Assembly: GCA_963565915.1 (NCBI GenBank)
Contig: OY751486.1
Coordinates: forward strand, 806,001-870,000
Length of the DNA stretch: 64,000 nucleotides
Reading direction: 5' to 3'
Source: Entoloma clypeatum
Lineage: Eukaryota; Basidiomycota; Agaricomycetes; Agaricales; Entolomataceae
Shown here: positions 49,751 through 60,782 of the stretch, one piece after another
Layout: the number at the start of each line of letters is the position of its first letter
Numbering within the stretch: position 1 is the first letter of the stretch
Position numbers and translations under genes: made by a program
Notes under the pieces: generated by a model
Seen by the model: the letters and a program-made list of their open reading frames with translations, nothing else
What the model was told of the DNA's origin: nothing
Databases searched by the model: none

Positions 49751-50494
49751 CCCGCTGCGAGATTGTCCATCCTGAGCAACCCAAACTCACATCCTGACCT
49801 CAAATCTGTGATGCTCTCCTCCGAGCAGAAGCAAAAGCTTCTCGACACTCACCAAGACTTTGTCAACACATGTTCGGCAGAGCTTATCGACCTCATTCGA
49901 CTGGTTGAATCAATTACGGAAGAGGGTAGTCAGGAAAGGAAGGACTGGACCTCCCATATGGGTCACTTATGTGATATCTGGGAGCGTCGGGGCAATGGAG
50001 AAGACCTGCAATGGCCTGATGTACGTCTTATGTCATTGAGGGCTCAGTTACCGTGGACTTATAATTGTTGTTTCACGTTCTTTAGCCGCCGCTAGCATAT
50101 GGCAAGGACAAAGTCACAGAGGCAATGCCATCACGACCCAGAGTGGAGGATTTACTATCTGGCAATCAGTTGCGCGAGGCTCTGAGATTACAGAGGAAGA
50201 CTGAGGTGGAAGGTGCAGAGGGGGCTGGCCCAGCACGCACCTCAGACAGCAAGTCAAAAAGTGGACGAAATCGGCTTGGGTTGCTTGATAATCTAGTTCT
50301 TGAATTCTCGGAGCCAGGTGGGGGAAGAAAACCAGAGTCACCTATTGCATAGCATGCGATAAGCGTACGGTTGGGCGAGATAGTAAGTGTATCTATTCAC
50401 ATGCAGCAACGGTGTGCACAGTAAGTACTACGTCAATGACGCGGGCCCTCAGAAAATAAACTGGCGAAATAAACTAGAATTGAGTGGGACTAAT

Positions 50495-50608
50495 AGGGTC
50501 TGTTTGCACACTTGGATACGGCCTGGCTTGTAGCTAGGGATTCCAGCGATCTGATTGGCTGAGCCTGGGCTTCAAATTTCGTTCAAAAGCCTTGTGCAAA
50601 CAGACCCT
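50495..50608. mobile_element. 114-bp MITE with 16-bp perfect TIRs
   Basis: AGGGTCTGTTTGCACA (50495-50510) and its exact reverse complement (50593-50608). The size and GGGTCTGTTTG start recall PIF/Harbinger-type MITEs, but I could not fix a target duplication. It lies 100 bp upstream of the histidine kinase ATG. Confidence 0.7.
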
Positions 50609-50708
50609 AAGTAATGGCAGTAAATCTCTTGATCTTCTACCGTCATGTGGTTCCTCGGTTACGCGCATCGTGCTTGGTCATCAACACGTGTGGAACCCAC
50701 GTCTGAGC

Positions 50709-53700
50709 ATGGCGACGACAATATCTCCCACCGATAGTCATCATATCTTCTGGACATACCTGCTGCCGGTGTCGGATGGACGGCGAGATTGGCAGACGGA
50801 CGCGATACCAGAGGGGATATCGATGAAAAAGTCATGGGGTAAGTTGGACGGACTTGCAGATAGTCCTGTGGTAGAGAATGGGCATGCCAATGAGAGAAGG
50901 CAAGATCTGGCCGTGAGTTGTTCCTTTCTTGTCTTTCTTGTTTCTGAGCCATAGACAGGTCCTTCCCACGTGGGCTAATTGTCCCCGATGTGCTCGTCCA
51001 CCACCACCACAGTCCAGTGTGGAACCCCTGTCGTTTGCATCCATGGAGGAGGAACTCATATACCTGCGGTCGCAAAGGGAAGAGTTGCACAGCCTCAAGG
51101 AGCAGGTGCAAGAGCTGCATTGGCTGAAGGTCCAGGTCCAGGACGTGGTCAGGGTGTGTAACGCCGTGGCACGAGGAGATCTCAGCCAGAAGATCACCGG
51201 AGTCGTCCAAGGCGTCGTCATGGTCCAACTCAAGGACGTTATCAACACAATGGTCGATAAATTGGGTCAGTTCGCAAGGGAGGTTACCAGAGTTTCTCAG
51301 GAAGTCGGTACGGAAGGGTATGTTCACCGATCCTCTTCACATCGTCAGTATATTGATATCGGTGCTCCTCAGCAAACTCGGCGGTCAAGCGCTCGTACTC
51401 GATGTCGAGGGCACGTGGTGCGAGCTGACTGGCGCGGTCAACCAATTGGCAGCAAACCTTACGAATCAGGTCCGGTCCATCACTCTCGTCATGAAGGCTG
51501 TCGCCCTCGGCGACTTGTCCAAGCAGATAGAGGTCGACGCCCGGGGTGAAATCCTTGATCTTAGTAACACTGTCAATGGAATGGTCATCAGGTCAGCCAC
51601 GTTTTTCGCCGACCTGGCGCTTCTTAATGTTCTACTCATAGGCTGAGAGCTCTTGCCGCTGAAGTCACTCATGTTACGCTGGAGGTCGGAAGCCAAGGCA
51701 AATTGGGTGGTCAAGCTCACGTTCCCGGCGTCGAAGGGGTCTGGTTCGAGCTGGTCAGAAATGTACGTATTCTCTCCTACCTTCTGCGAACGACTTCTGA
51801 ACATCCCACAGGTCAATCATATGTGTTCAGCGTTCAGCGACCAAGTCCGTTCCATCGCCGTCGTCACCACTGCCGTCGCACGGGGCGATCTTACCCAGAA
51901 GATCGAAATTTCTGTCGAAGGCGAAATGGCAACGCTCAAAGGTATGTTCTATGTCGTTTTTCTTATGATTATACACATATATATTTATGTTTAGGGACCG
52001 TCAACTCCATGGTGGACCAACTGTCCACCTTTGCGTCCGAAGTCGCACGAGTCGCTCTCGAGGTCGGAACCCAAGGTATCCTCGGCAGCCAGGCAAAGGT
52101 CGATGGTATTCAGGGCATATGGGCTGATTTGACATGTAATGTGAACGTACGTCGTTCTTCTCTCCCTTTCTCTCTTGGAACTAATATCCCGCCATCAGAA
52201 AATGGCTTCCAATCTGACCGACCAAGTGCGCTCCATCTCCGAGGTTACCAAGGCTGTCACCCTCGGAGACCTCAGCAAGCTCGTCAACGTCGATGTCCAG
52301 GGAGAGATGTTGGACCTCAAGATGACTGTCAACTCCATGGTGGCTCAGCTGAGCACATTGGCGAACGAAGTTACTCGAGTCAGTTTCGAAGTCGGGACAC
52401 AGGGTATCTTGGGGCGACAAGCCTTCGTGCCAGAGGTCCAGGGAGTGTGGAAGGTTCGTCCGCTTCATTGGTATGATCTGGTGTCGTCACTGATCTTCGG
52501 ACGCAGGTCCTTACCGGCAATGTCAACCTCATGGCCATGAACCTCACCAACCAGGTCCGCTCGATCACCGAAGTCACGAAAGCCGTAGCTAGTGGAGATT
52601 TGACGAAGAAGATCGAGGTCGATGTCCGCGGCGAGATTTTGGAGCTCAAGGAGACAGTCAACAAGATGACCGAGAGCTTGAGCATGTTTGCCGATGAGGT
52701 GACGAGAGTCGCAAGGGAAGTCGGGACGGAGGGAAGATTGGGAGGACAAGCGAGGGTTACGAACGTGGGAGGGACCTGGAAGGATCTGGCGGACAATGTC
52801 AACATCATGGCTGCGAACGTGTGTATCCCCCACTGTCTGCCTTTGATGATTGACTGAATGACGTGGCGTAGTTGACGCTGCAAGTCCGAACCATTGCTGT
52901 TGCAACGGCGAGTACAGTTTTTCGACGTCGCTCTCCCTTTTTTGGCTGATGAATGAGCTAGACTGCCGTGGCTCGTGGGGACCTCACACAAAGGATCACA
53001 GGAGTCTCGGTCTCTGGGGAGATGTTGTCTTCCGTCAACAGCATCAACGACATGATTGGTCAACTCGCCATTTTCGCCAAGGAGGTCAAAAAGGTTGCCC
53101 ATGAGGTCGGAACGGAGGGAAACCTCGGAGTCCAGGCAAAGGTGGGGAACATCCAGGGTATCTGGCAGGAGATCACGTAGGTGTCTTCTCCTTCGTCGGC
53201 CTTGGTTTCATTTGCTTACCATCTTGTTAGCCTCTCCGTCAACACCATGGCCGGCAATTTAACGACCCAAGTCCGTGGCTTCGCCCAGATCTCTGCGGCG
53301 GCAATGGATGGCGATTTCACGGGATTCATCACGGTCGAGGCGGGCGGGAAGATGGACTCCTTGAAGACACAAATTAACCAGATGGTGTTCAACTTGAGAG
53401 ACAGCATCCAGAAGAATGCAGTGGCGAGGGAAGCTGCGGAGCTGGCCAATAGGAGTAAGAGTGAATTCTTGGCCAATATGTCACACGAGATCCGGTGAGT
53501 TATACTCCTCGAGGAGAGTTCATGTCTGATGACGAAATTCTTGCAGGACTCCCATGAACGGCATTATCGGAATGACGGAGCTCGCGTTGGATAGCGACTT
53601 GAACCGATCGCAGAGGGAGAGTCTGTTGCTCGTTCACAGTTTGGCGCGGTCGCTGCTGTTGATCATCGACGACATTTTGGACATCTCAAAGAGTACGTTA

Positions 53701-55474
53701 CGTCTTTCTTGTATTGCGGCTCTCAACTAAGGCCGCCACAGTCGAAGCGGGACGCATGACTATGGAAGCGGTCTCGTACTCTTTTCGTCAAACTGTCTTC
53801 GGCATCCTCAAGACCCTCGTCGCCCGTGCCTCACAGAACAACCTTGATCTCACGTACGATGTGGAGCCTGACATCCCAGACCATCTCATCGGCGACTCGC
53901 TTCGCATTCGTCAGGTCATCACCAACCTCGTCGGCAATGCCATCAAATTCACTCCAAGCAAGGTCTCGAGGAAGGGACACGTCGCTCTCAGTTGTCGTCT
54001 ACTCGCCCTTGATGATCAGAGCGTCACTCTCGAGTTTTGTGTCATGGATACAGGAATCGGAATTGCAAAAGACAAGTTAGACTTGATCTTTGATACCTTC
54101 TGTCAGGCGGATGGGTCGACGACACGGGTACGCCTCCCTCTCCACCTCTCTTTCCTGTCTTCCAGGCATTGACGCTTTCACGCAGGAGTACGGTGGTACA
54201 GGCCTGGGGCTTTCTATCTCGAAACGGCTCGTGTCCCTTATGCAGGGCAAGATGTGGGTCGAAAGCGAGGTATCCAAAGGAAGCAAGTTCTTCTTCACCA
54301 TCACCTCGCAGATCAGCCAGAGTTCGATCGAGAGCACCTTGTCCAAGATGTCGCCGTTTTCCAAACGGACGATTCTGTTCGTGGATACGTTGTTTGATAC
54401 AACGGGTGTTGTAGACAGAATCAAGGAGCTGGGATCGAGGCCATTCGTGGTGCACGCGGTCAGTGAGGTGGCAGACAAGGATAAGCGTCTGCACATTGAT
54501 ACCATTGTGGTGGATTCGTTGAGCGTGGTGCGTGATCCTACCTGGTAAATGTCGAAATTGTCTTGCTGATCGAGTGACGGTGTAGACCGAATGTATTCGC
54601 GAGTATGAACACCTACGATATATCCCGATTGTCCTCCTTGCACCGTCCATGCCGCGCTTGAATCGTAGGCCCTCGTTATCTTTCCTGGGGCATTCCTACT
54701 TACGAAATCGTGAATCCTACAGTTAAGTGGTGCCTTGACAACAGTATCAGCTCTCAAGTAACAACTCCGGTAAATGCTCAGGACCTTGCATCAGCGCTTA
54801 TTTCGGCGCTGGAGTCCAATACTGTCAGCCCCGTCTCCGGCCTCAACGACGCCGTCTTCGACATCCTCCTCGCCGAGGACAACCTCGTCAATCAGAAGTT
54901 GGCCCTCAATATTCTCAAGAAGTACGGACACACGGTCGAGATCGCAGAAAATGGGAGACTCGCGGTGGACGCTTTCAAGGGGCGAGTTGCGCAGGGAAAG
55001 CTGTTTGATATCATCCTCGTGCGTCGCTATTTCTGTTGGTTGAGATTTTGTTCGATCATGATATCTTCCTCGTGGCGTCAGATGGATGTTTCCATGCCGT
55101 TTATGGGCGGAATGGAGGCAACGGAACTCATCAGGTCGTATGAGATGCACCGTGGTCTCCCGCCGACTCCGATTATTGCCTTGACTGCCCACGCGAGTAT
55201 GTCCACTTCTTTTGCTTTCCTTTGAGTAGTTGCTGACGTTGACCTGATAGTGATTGGCGATCGTGAACGTTGTCTCCAGGCGGGAATGGACGATCATATT
55301 ACGAGTGGGTGTCCATGTTTTCTTTCCGAGAGTGTTTCAACTCATGTTGTACGAACAGAGCCCCCGCGGCGCGGGGACCTTCTGAATTCGATTAACAAGT
55401 TGGCTGGGAAGAGAGGTACCTCAAAACACCTTTTCATCCGCAGACCTCGCTTGGTCACTCAAGGTTATTCCTAG
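50709..55474 (+). CDS. Group III hybrid histidine kinase (Nik1/Os-1 type), 19 exons, 1,266 aa
   Basis: Exon ends/starts: 50912/50959, 51317/51373, 51591/51642, 51762/51812, 51941/51995, 52146/52199, 52453/52507, 52818/52872, 52907/52962, 53176/53231, 53494/53547, 53692/53742, 54127/54186, 54527/54586, 54664/54723, 55018/55082, 55196/55251, 55304/55359. The total, 3,801 nt, is in frame. Six 92-aa HAMP repeats plus a seventh partial one (VRSI...GDLTQKI..GE), no membrane segment; H box [13 protein letters not shown] near 753; N box [27 protein letters not shown]; receiver with LLAEDN, phosphoacceptor in MDVSMPF near 1174, and a lysine codon split by the last intron. Cytosolic osmosensor feeding the HOG pathway and target of phenylpyrrole fungicides in relatives. 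Intron 52908-52961 is GC-AG. Confidence 0.93.
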
Positions 55475-55944
55475 TAGTTTCATTTGGCAACCTGCTCAGC
55501 CGCCAAGCCCAATGCGATTATTCCAATAACCGCTAATTGCATTCAGAGCATTTGTGGGTCTTTATTCCCCTTCGCGGCCTTCATATTCCCCTTTCCTTCT
55601 GCATCCTCGCCAATTTCGTGGAACCTACTTTTCTCATTTGCCATGTAATTAATATCTTGCTTCCTTCTCGTGCTCCATCTTGCTTGACCTTAATCTCTGC
55701 GCATCTTCACAATTGTAACTGTAATGCGATGCTAGCTAGTCCAATGACACTGACTTGACGACTTTTCTGAAAGATGGTGTGACTCAAAGATGTTTCTGCA
55801 GACTGACAGTCTTTGTAGGGGTTAGGGGATTCGAGCGTTGCAGGGGCAGCTAGGTGCGCCAGATCAATACACTGATGAAAGCACCCAAACCCGACCCCTG
55901 ACAGGACTTTTCGCCTTCAAAGTCGGCGCGAAATATCAAATTCC
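55475..55944. other. Intergenic, nothing recognised
   Basis: Downstream of the histidine kinase; pyrimidine-rich, no supported ORF. Confidence 0.4.
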
Positions 55945-57308
55945 CAGCGGTCAAGCCGTCGATGGCATGTGGTGCGACACCAACGACTTTCTGAACATCC
56001 TCCACGTCAATCGTATGTGTTCATCGCTCACCGTCCAAGTCCGTTCCATCGCTGCCGTCACCACCGCCATCGCACGGGCGATCTTATCCAGAAGATCGTC
56101 GAAGGCGAAATAGCGACACTCAAAGGTATGTTCTATGCATTTTTCTTATCATTATACACATATATATCTATGTTTAGGGACCGTCAACTCCATGGTGGAC
56201 CAACTTTCCGCGTTTGCCTCCGAAGTCACACGAATCGCTCTCGAGGTCGGGACCCTCCATGGTGGCTCAGCTGAGCGCATTGGTGAACGAAGTCGCTCGA
56301 GTCAGTTTGGAAGTGGGGACACAGGGTATCTTGGGGGGAGAAGCCTTCGTATCGGAGGTCCAGGGAATGTGAAAGGTTCGTCCGCTTCGTTGGCACGATC
56401 CGGTGTCGTTACTGATCTTCGGACGCAGGTCCCACCGACAATGTCAATCTCATGGCCATGAACCTCACCAACCAGGTCGGTAAAGTCACGAAAGCCGTAG
56501 CTGGTGGAGATTTGACGAAGAAGATTGAGGTCGGCGCCCGCGGCGAGATTTTGGAGCTCAAGGAGGCGGTTAACAAAATGACCGAGAGCTTGAGCGTGTT
56601 TACTGTTGAGGTGACGAGAGTCGCAAGGGAAGTCGGGACGGAGGGAAGATTGGGAGGACAAGCGAGGGTTACGAACGTGGGAGGGACCTGGAAGGATCTG
56701 ACGGACAATGTGAACGACGCGGCGTAGTTGACGCTGCAAGTCTGAACCGTTGCTGTTGCGACGGTGAGTACAGTTTTTCGACATCGCTCTCCCTTTTGGC
56801 CAATGAATGAGCCAGGCTGCCGCGGCTCGTGGAGACCTCGTATAAAAGATCACAGGAGCCTCGGCCTCTGGGGAGATGTTGTCTCTCATCAACACCATCA
56901 ACGACATGATTGGTCAACTCACCATTTTCGCCAAGGAGGTCACAAAAGGTTGCCCGTGTGGTCGGAACGGAGGGAAAGCTCGGAGTCCAGGCAGAGGTGG
57001 GGAACGTCCAGGGTATCTGGCAGGAGATCACGTAGGTGTCTTCTCCTTCCTCGGCCTTGGTTTCGTTTGCCCACCATCATGTTAGACTCTCCATCAACGC
57101 CATGGCCGGCAATTTAACGACACAAGTCCGTGGCTTCGCCCACGCTGGATAGTGACTTGAACCGATCACAGAGCGAGCGTCTGTTGTTGGTCCACAGTTT
57201 GGCGCGGTCTTTGCTCTTGATCATCGACGATATTTCGGACATCTCAAAGAGGACGTTGATCTTTTGTTTTGTTGTGGCTTTCAACTAAGACCGTCACAGT
57301 TGAGCCCT
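55945..57308 (+). pseudogene. Partial tandem duplicate of the histidine kinase HAMP region
   Basis: Resembles 51381-53740 at DNA level, introns included: the 52-bp intron before GGACCGTCAACTCC is almost the same as in the kinase gene, so this is a genomic, not RNA-derived, copy. Internal parts are missing: HAMP 3 joins HAMP 4 near 56250, and 57140 jumps into the H-box region. Stops and shifts abound, though AMNLTNQV...[10 protein letters not shown]...[17 protein letters not shown] is still readable. No product expected. Confidence 0.88.
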
Positions 57309-57498
57309 AGACGTAGTATTGATATATCACAGTCCTATGATTAGAGCACAGCCGTGTTACATCTACATCATTAATTACAGGTCCACCAGGTGATACATCA
57401 CGCGTGATATATCACAGATCTGCCCGATCTGCTGGCCACACGGATTGTCATCAAGCTTACCAATACCAGCACAGCCGTACACCGTGCCCCCCTCATTC

Positions 57499-58120
57499 TA
57501 GCGCTGTGTTAAATTCCTTTTCAGGGATGTGAAGAATGTGAGGTTACTACCCCCCTCATGTGAGGCTTTTTTCACAATGTTAAAAACGTGAAAAATGGAT
57601 TACGTCATCACAGCGGACACGTCATTTTTTCGGTACTCAACAGCCTCCGTGTGCAGCTCTTCTGTGCGTCGCTAGCAGCAGAAAACTATAATCTATTCTT
57701 CTCAAAAGTATTCATCCATGTCCCAGTCATTGGGACCGCCCCGACGCTCCCAGATATCACATAAGCGACCCATATGGGAGGTCCAGTCCTTCCTTTCCTG
57801 ACTACCCTCTTCCGTAATTGATTCAACCAGTCGAATGAGGTCGATAAGCTCTGCCGAACATGTGTTGACAAAGTCTTGGTGAGTGTCGAGAAGCTTTTGC
57901 TTCTGCTCGGAGGAGAGCATCACAGATTTGAGGTCAGGATGTGAGTTTGGGTTGCTCAGGATGGACAATCTCGCAGCGGGGTACTTTGCCAGGTTGCCCC
58001 TGGTGCCGGAATTTTTTTTCTTTTTTTCACATACCACTCTGACCCCCCCCATGTTAAAAACGTTAAAAACATGTGAAAAACTCCGATGTTAAAAACATCG
58101 GAGTTCTTAACACTGCACTA
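57499..58120 (-). mobile_element. hAT-like non-autonomous element, copy 2 (622 bp)
   Basis: Ends TAGCGCTGTGTTAA (left) and TAGTGCAGTGTTAA (right, reverse complement), 12 of 14 matching, flanked by a perfect 8-bp duplication CCTCATTC (57491-57498 and 58121-58128), diagnostic of hAT-type insertion. Subterminal perfect hairpin at 58081-58103. Carries a short ORF but no transposase. Confidence 0.82.
57702..58052 (-). CDS. Short ORF in hAT-like copy 2 (116 aa)
   Basis: MGGVRVVCEKKKKNSG start, shared with the split gene at 43107, then MLSSEQKQKLLDTHQDF and ELIDLIRLVESITEEGSQER. After CDIWERRG it diverges to a short end DWDMDEYF-stop. Helical; function unknown. It may be a captured 5' exon. Confidence 0.45.
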   Translation of the reverse strand: MGGVRVVCEKKKKNSGTRGNLAKYPAARLSILSNPNSHPDLKSVMLSSEQKQKLLDTHQDFVNTCSAELIDLIRLVESITEEGSQERKDWTSHMGRLCDIWERRGGPNDWDMDEYF

Positions 58121-58128
58121 CCTCATTC

Positions 58129-59315
58129 ACTTCGCCACTACCTGGCCCGTGCACTCGCGCCCGCTTTTTCCCAATTTGGTTGGCACAGCCATCAGATTTG
58201 TTGATGCCGATATTTGACGGTTTGGAATTCCACGGCATCAAATGCATGCCCACCATCAATAGGACCCTTGTGATCGTCGCTCTCAAATAGTGTCCCCCGC
58301 CTCTCCCACGCTCCTATCACACATCAAAACCTCCTCCTACCTCCCCACCCTCTTTCCCTCATGCCTCCCACTTATTATAGGCCTCAATAGTTGATACCTT
58401 ACTCCTATAAGAGGTGCTATGGACTATGGGTAAGCTCCCTCACCCTCCTGGGGCCTCCCTGTACATAATACTGAACTACCACCTCCCCCTCCCTTATCTA
58501 GCATCTTATATAATGTTGTAGATACTTGTACATAGCTTTCAAAATGTAGTATGGTGTAATATAATACATTTGAGACTCCCCCTTGGCCTGGAAGTGATGA
58601 TATAAGCAAAAAAGCGAATAAAAAGTGAGGGGAGAAGGAGGAGCACATACCCCCTCATGGGATTCTGAGGTCCCCACTCCATCGCATTTTTCCCCACTTC
58701 ATTGTATTATATACTATGGTCTAGGGACACATGTGGGGGGGGTATAGCATTGGAGAAACCAAGTGTAATTAGCAGAAATGGGCTTGTATGAGTATGGGTA
58801 TCTACACATAGTTAGATGACCTAGGATTGTCAGGGCAGGTGTTCCCAGAGGTAACCATATGTATATAGGTCTCCAAGCGTCGGTAGTACGATATCTAGGG
58901 TGTGTACATCAGGTAGAAATAAGCTAGATATTAGGAGGATGTCAAAAAAGCGCATTTCTACCTAGCACCAGTACTGGCCACTAGATAAATGTTGGGAGGG
59001 TCTGAAATGAAGGTTATAATGTATATCTATTGACAGGAAAAGACCCAAGAGGAATTGGGTAAGTGTGGAAAACGGGGAGTGAGGACAACTGTAGTAGCAC
59101 TTAAGTATTTTGTAAGTTTAAGTCGAGATTTGGGCTATTTCTTGCACCTGTCGTCTGACCTTTTCATTTTTAAGGTCTGGCCTTTTGCAAGTATCTCATT
59201 CAAAGTAATGTCCTACACATTGTATATTTTTGTAATATCTAAAAGAACTATCAAGAGGATGGCACATTGTAAGGTAATCTGTGTTTTTCCCGAGCCTCGA
59301 ATGACGCGGATACTG
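58129..59315. other. Intergenic, nothing recognised
   Basis: AT-rich, with C-rich runs near 58300-58500. No frame with convincing protein composition and no terminal repeats found. Confidence 0.4.
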
Positions 59316-59626
59316 TGTTGAAACTTTTCCCATCACGTAGATTAGATTAAGATTAGATCACATCACGTGACCATTACATATCTTTCTTACACACTTGTTT
59401 GGTTGGTACAAACAGTAGTACGGTATATAAGACCAGGAAACTGTCAATATCAATAAGTTGCCTCTTGACTCTTAACCAGCTCCATCGCTCTTACCAGCCT
59501 CAACCGCTCTCACCAGCCTCACCCTCTCCAATCCAAGTAAGTGAATAGAACGGTTGAGTAGAGTACTTCCACTGTAGCTGTGTTGCTCAGTACATCTGCG
59601 GCTAGCGCCCAGGTGGAACTTCAACA
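59316..59626 (+). repeat. Copia C3 5' LTR
   Basis: 311 bp, TGTTGAAAC...TTCAACA, same family as C1/C2 but with more changes. Has CACGTG near 59389 and TATATAA at 59424-59430. Confidence 0.88.
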
Positions 59627-59891
59627 GGTTATGGGCCCCGGATAGCAGAGGGACCTGGGAACGCTGGCAACAGCAAGTACCTGCCCACTCTACCCTGGTT
59701 GGCAAAGAAGCGATCAAAAGATCCGGTCTCTGAGTCATACTTCTTCACACATGAACCTGGGAACATCATTACGACAAGTACCTGTCATGAAGCGTCCCTA
59801 AGGGGATTGACTTAGTACACATCATGTGGAAAAGACGATTGTACCTCATACACTTCTGACACACAAAAGGGTTTTTTCCCATGACCGCTAT
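59627..59891 (+). mobile_element. Copia C3 5' leader fragment (element cut off by Gypsy A4)
   Basis: Begins with the PBS GGTTATGGGCCCCGG and follows the C1/C2 leader up to ATGACCGCTAT, where the Gypsy A4 LTR starts. The rest of C3 may lie beyond A4, outside the window. Confidence 0.8.
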
Positions 59892-60259
59892 TGTTATGCG
59901 TAACAAACCGTTCCAAGGTTCGGGCAGAGTATGCAGGAAGATGGAAAGGCGAAGAGCAATGTGATTGCTAAATCTAAGGAATCTAGCTATAGTACAAAGG
60001 GTTTATATAGGTACTGACTATAGGCGATAGCATATGAGTCAGTGCTGCGCAAGGCAGTGTATCTGAGTAAGATAACTGCAGAAGGCAGTGCGTCTGAGTA
60101 AGACGACTGCGGAATGAGTCAGACCGCTGCGGAAAGCGAGTCAGCGCGGGAGCGAAGTATACTAAAGGAAGTAAAGTATAATACGATATGTGTAAGCGGG
60201 GGCCGATGAGTAAAAGTGAAAAAGTAAGCGTATACGTCCGTAGTCGTTAGTCCGTAACA
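59892..60259 (-). repeat. Gypsy A4 3' LTR
   Basis: 368 bp, TGTTATGCG...CCGTAACA; one visible difference from the A3 3' LTR. Confidence 0.93.
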
Positions 60260-60296
60260 TGTCCCTCTCCTCAAGGTCTGTGTCCTCACAGACTAC

Positions 60297-60665
60297 CTAT
60301 TCCCATCCGTCGTTGCCATTTGGATCGGCCCAGGTAGGGTCAGCTCGGTTGCCCCAGTCCTTTACCAGCTCATCGTTTACCGCCGTGGCAAACTCTAAAC
60401 CTCGAACGGCGAGGCGAAGGCGTCGATTCTCGACGGCAAGGGTGTTGGTATAAGTTTTGAGGATAAGTTTTTCCTCGGCGGTGGGGGTGGTTGGCAAATT
60501 GGACAGGGTATGGAGGCGGATATGCATCTGCCTGTGGAGAATGTTGGCAACGGAGGTTTCGAGCGCATGGATTTGATCGCGCATAGAGAGCGCTTCGCCA
60601 ATGAGGGTGGTGATGGTGGGGTTGAGATCGGAGGTAGCGGTGGAGGCGGCGGTGATGTTGGACAT
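60297..60665 (-). CDS. Gypsy A4 ORF3 (122 aa)
   Basis: As in A3, with ANILHRQM for ADILHRQM and LSNLPTTP for LSDLPTTP. Third intact copy of this ORF, same start and stop. Confidence 0.75.
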   Translation of the reverse strand: MSNITAASTATSDLNPTITTLIGEALSMRDQIHALETSVANILHRQMHIRLHTLSNLPTTPTAEEKLILKTYTNTLAVENRRLRLAVRGLEFATAVNDELVKDWGNRADPTWADPNGNDGWE

Positions 60666-60782
60666 GGCGGAAATGATGTTTGAAAGGTATAAGAAGAACG
60701 GCGTGTTGGGCGAGAAGAGTTGGAGCGGGGAACTCGATGTGACAGAAGTCGATATGGGAAATGGCTCTCAGAGTTTGTTCTT

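Larger units (their letters stand above)
43107..50352 (+). pseudogene. Hypothetical 202-aa gene split by Gypsy A3
   Basis: Removing A3 and one CCCGC copy gives one frame: MRGVRVVCEKKKKNSG... (43107-43183 joined to 49756-50020), then a 65-bp GT-AG intron (50021-50085, phase 0), then 50086-50352 ending PESPIA. The middle is helical (MLSSEQKQKLLDTHQDF, AELIDLIRLVESITEE), with EALRLQRKTEVEGAEG later. The first exon also occurs inside hAT-like copy 2, with a different end there. No known domain. Either an element-encoded accessory protein or a captured gene fragment. Confidence 0.55.

Noticed and set aside
50490..50612. Target-site duplication for the 114-bp MITE
   Set aside because: Candidate flanks (TAA/ATA, AAT/AAG) do not match exactly for 2, 3 or 8 bp.
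51318..51372. Frameshifts in the histidine kinase gene
   Set aside because: Apparent frame changes (here and near 54665-54722) vanish when GT-AG introns are applied; the whole 19-exon model is in frame.
57320..57425. TGATATATCA palindromes as a regulatory array
   Set aside because: Only a few imperfect AT-rich palindromes and no adjacent gene; chance is sufficient.
59055..59321. 88-codon frame starting MGKCGKRGVRTT
   Set aside because: AT-rich intergenic sequence with no conserved motif; it runs into the Copia LTR.
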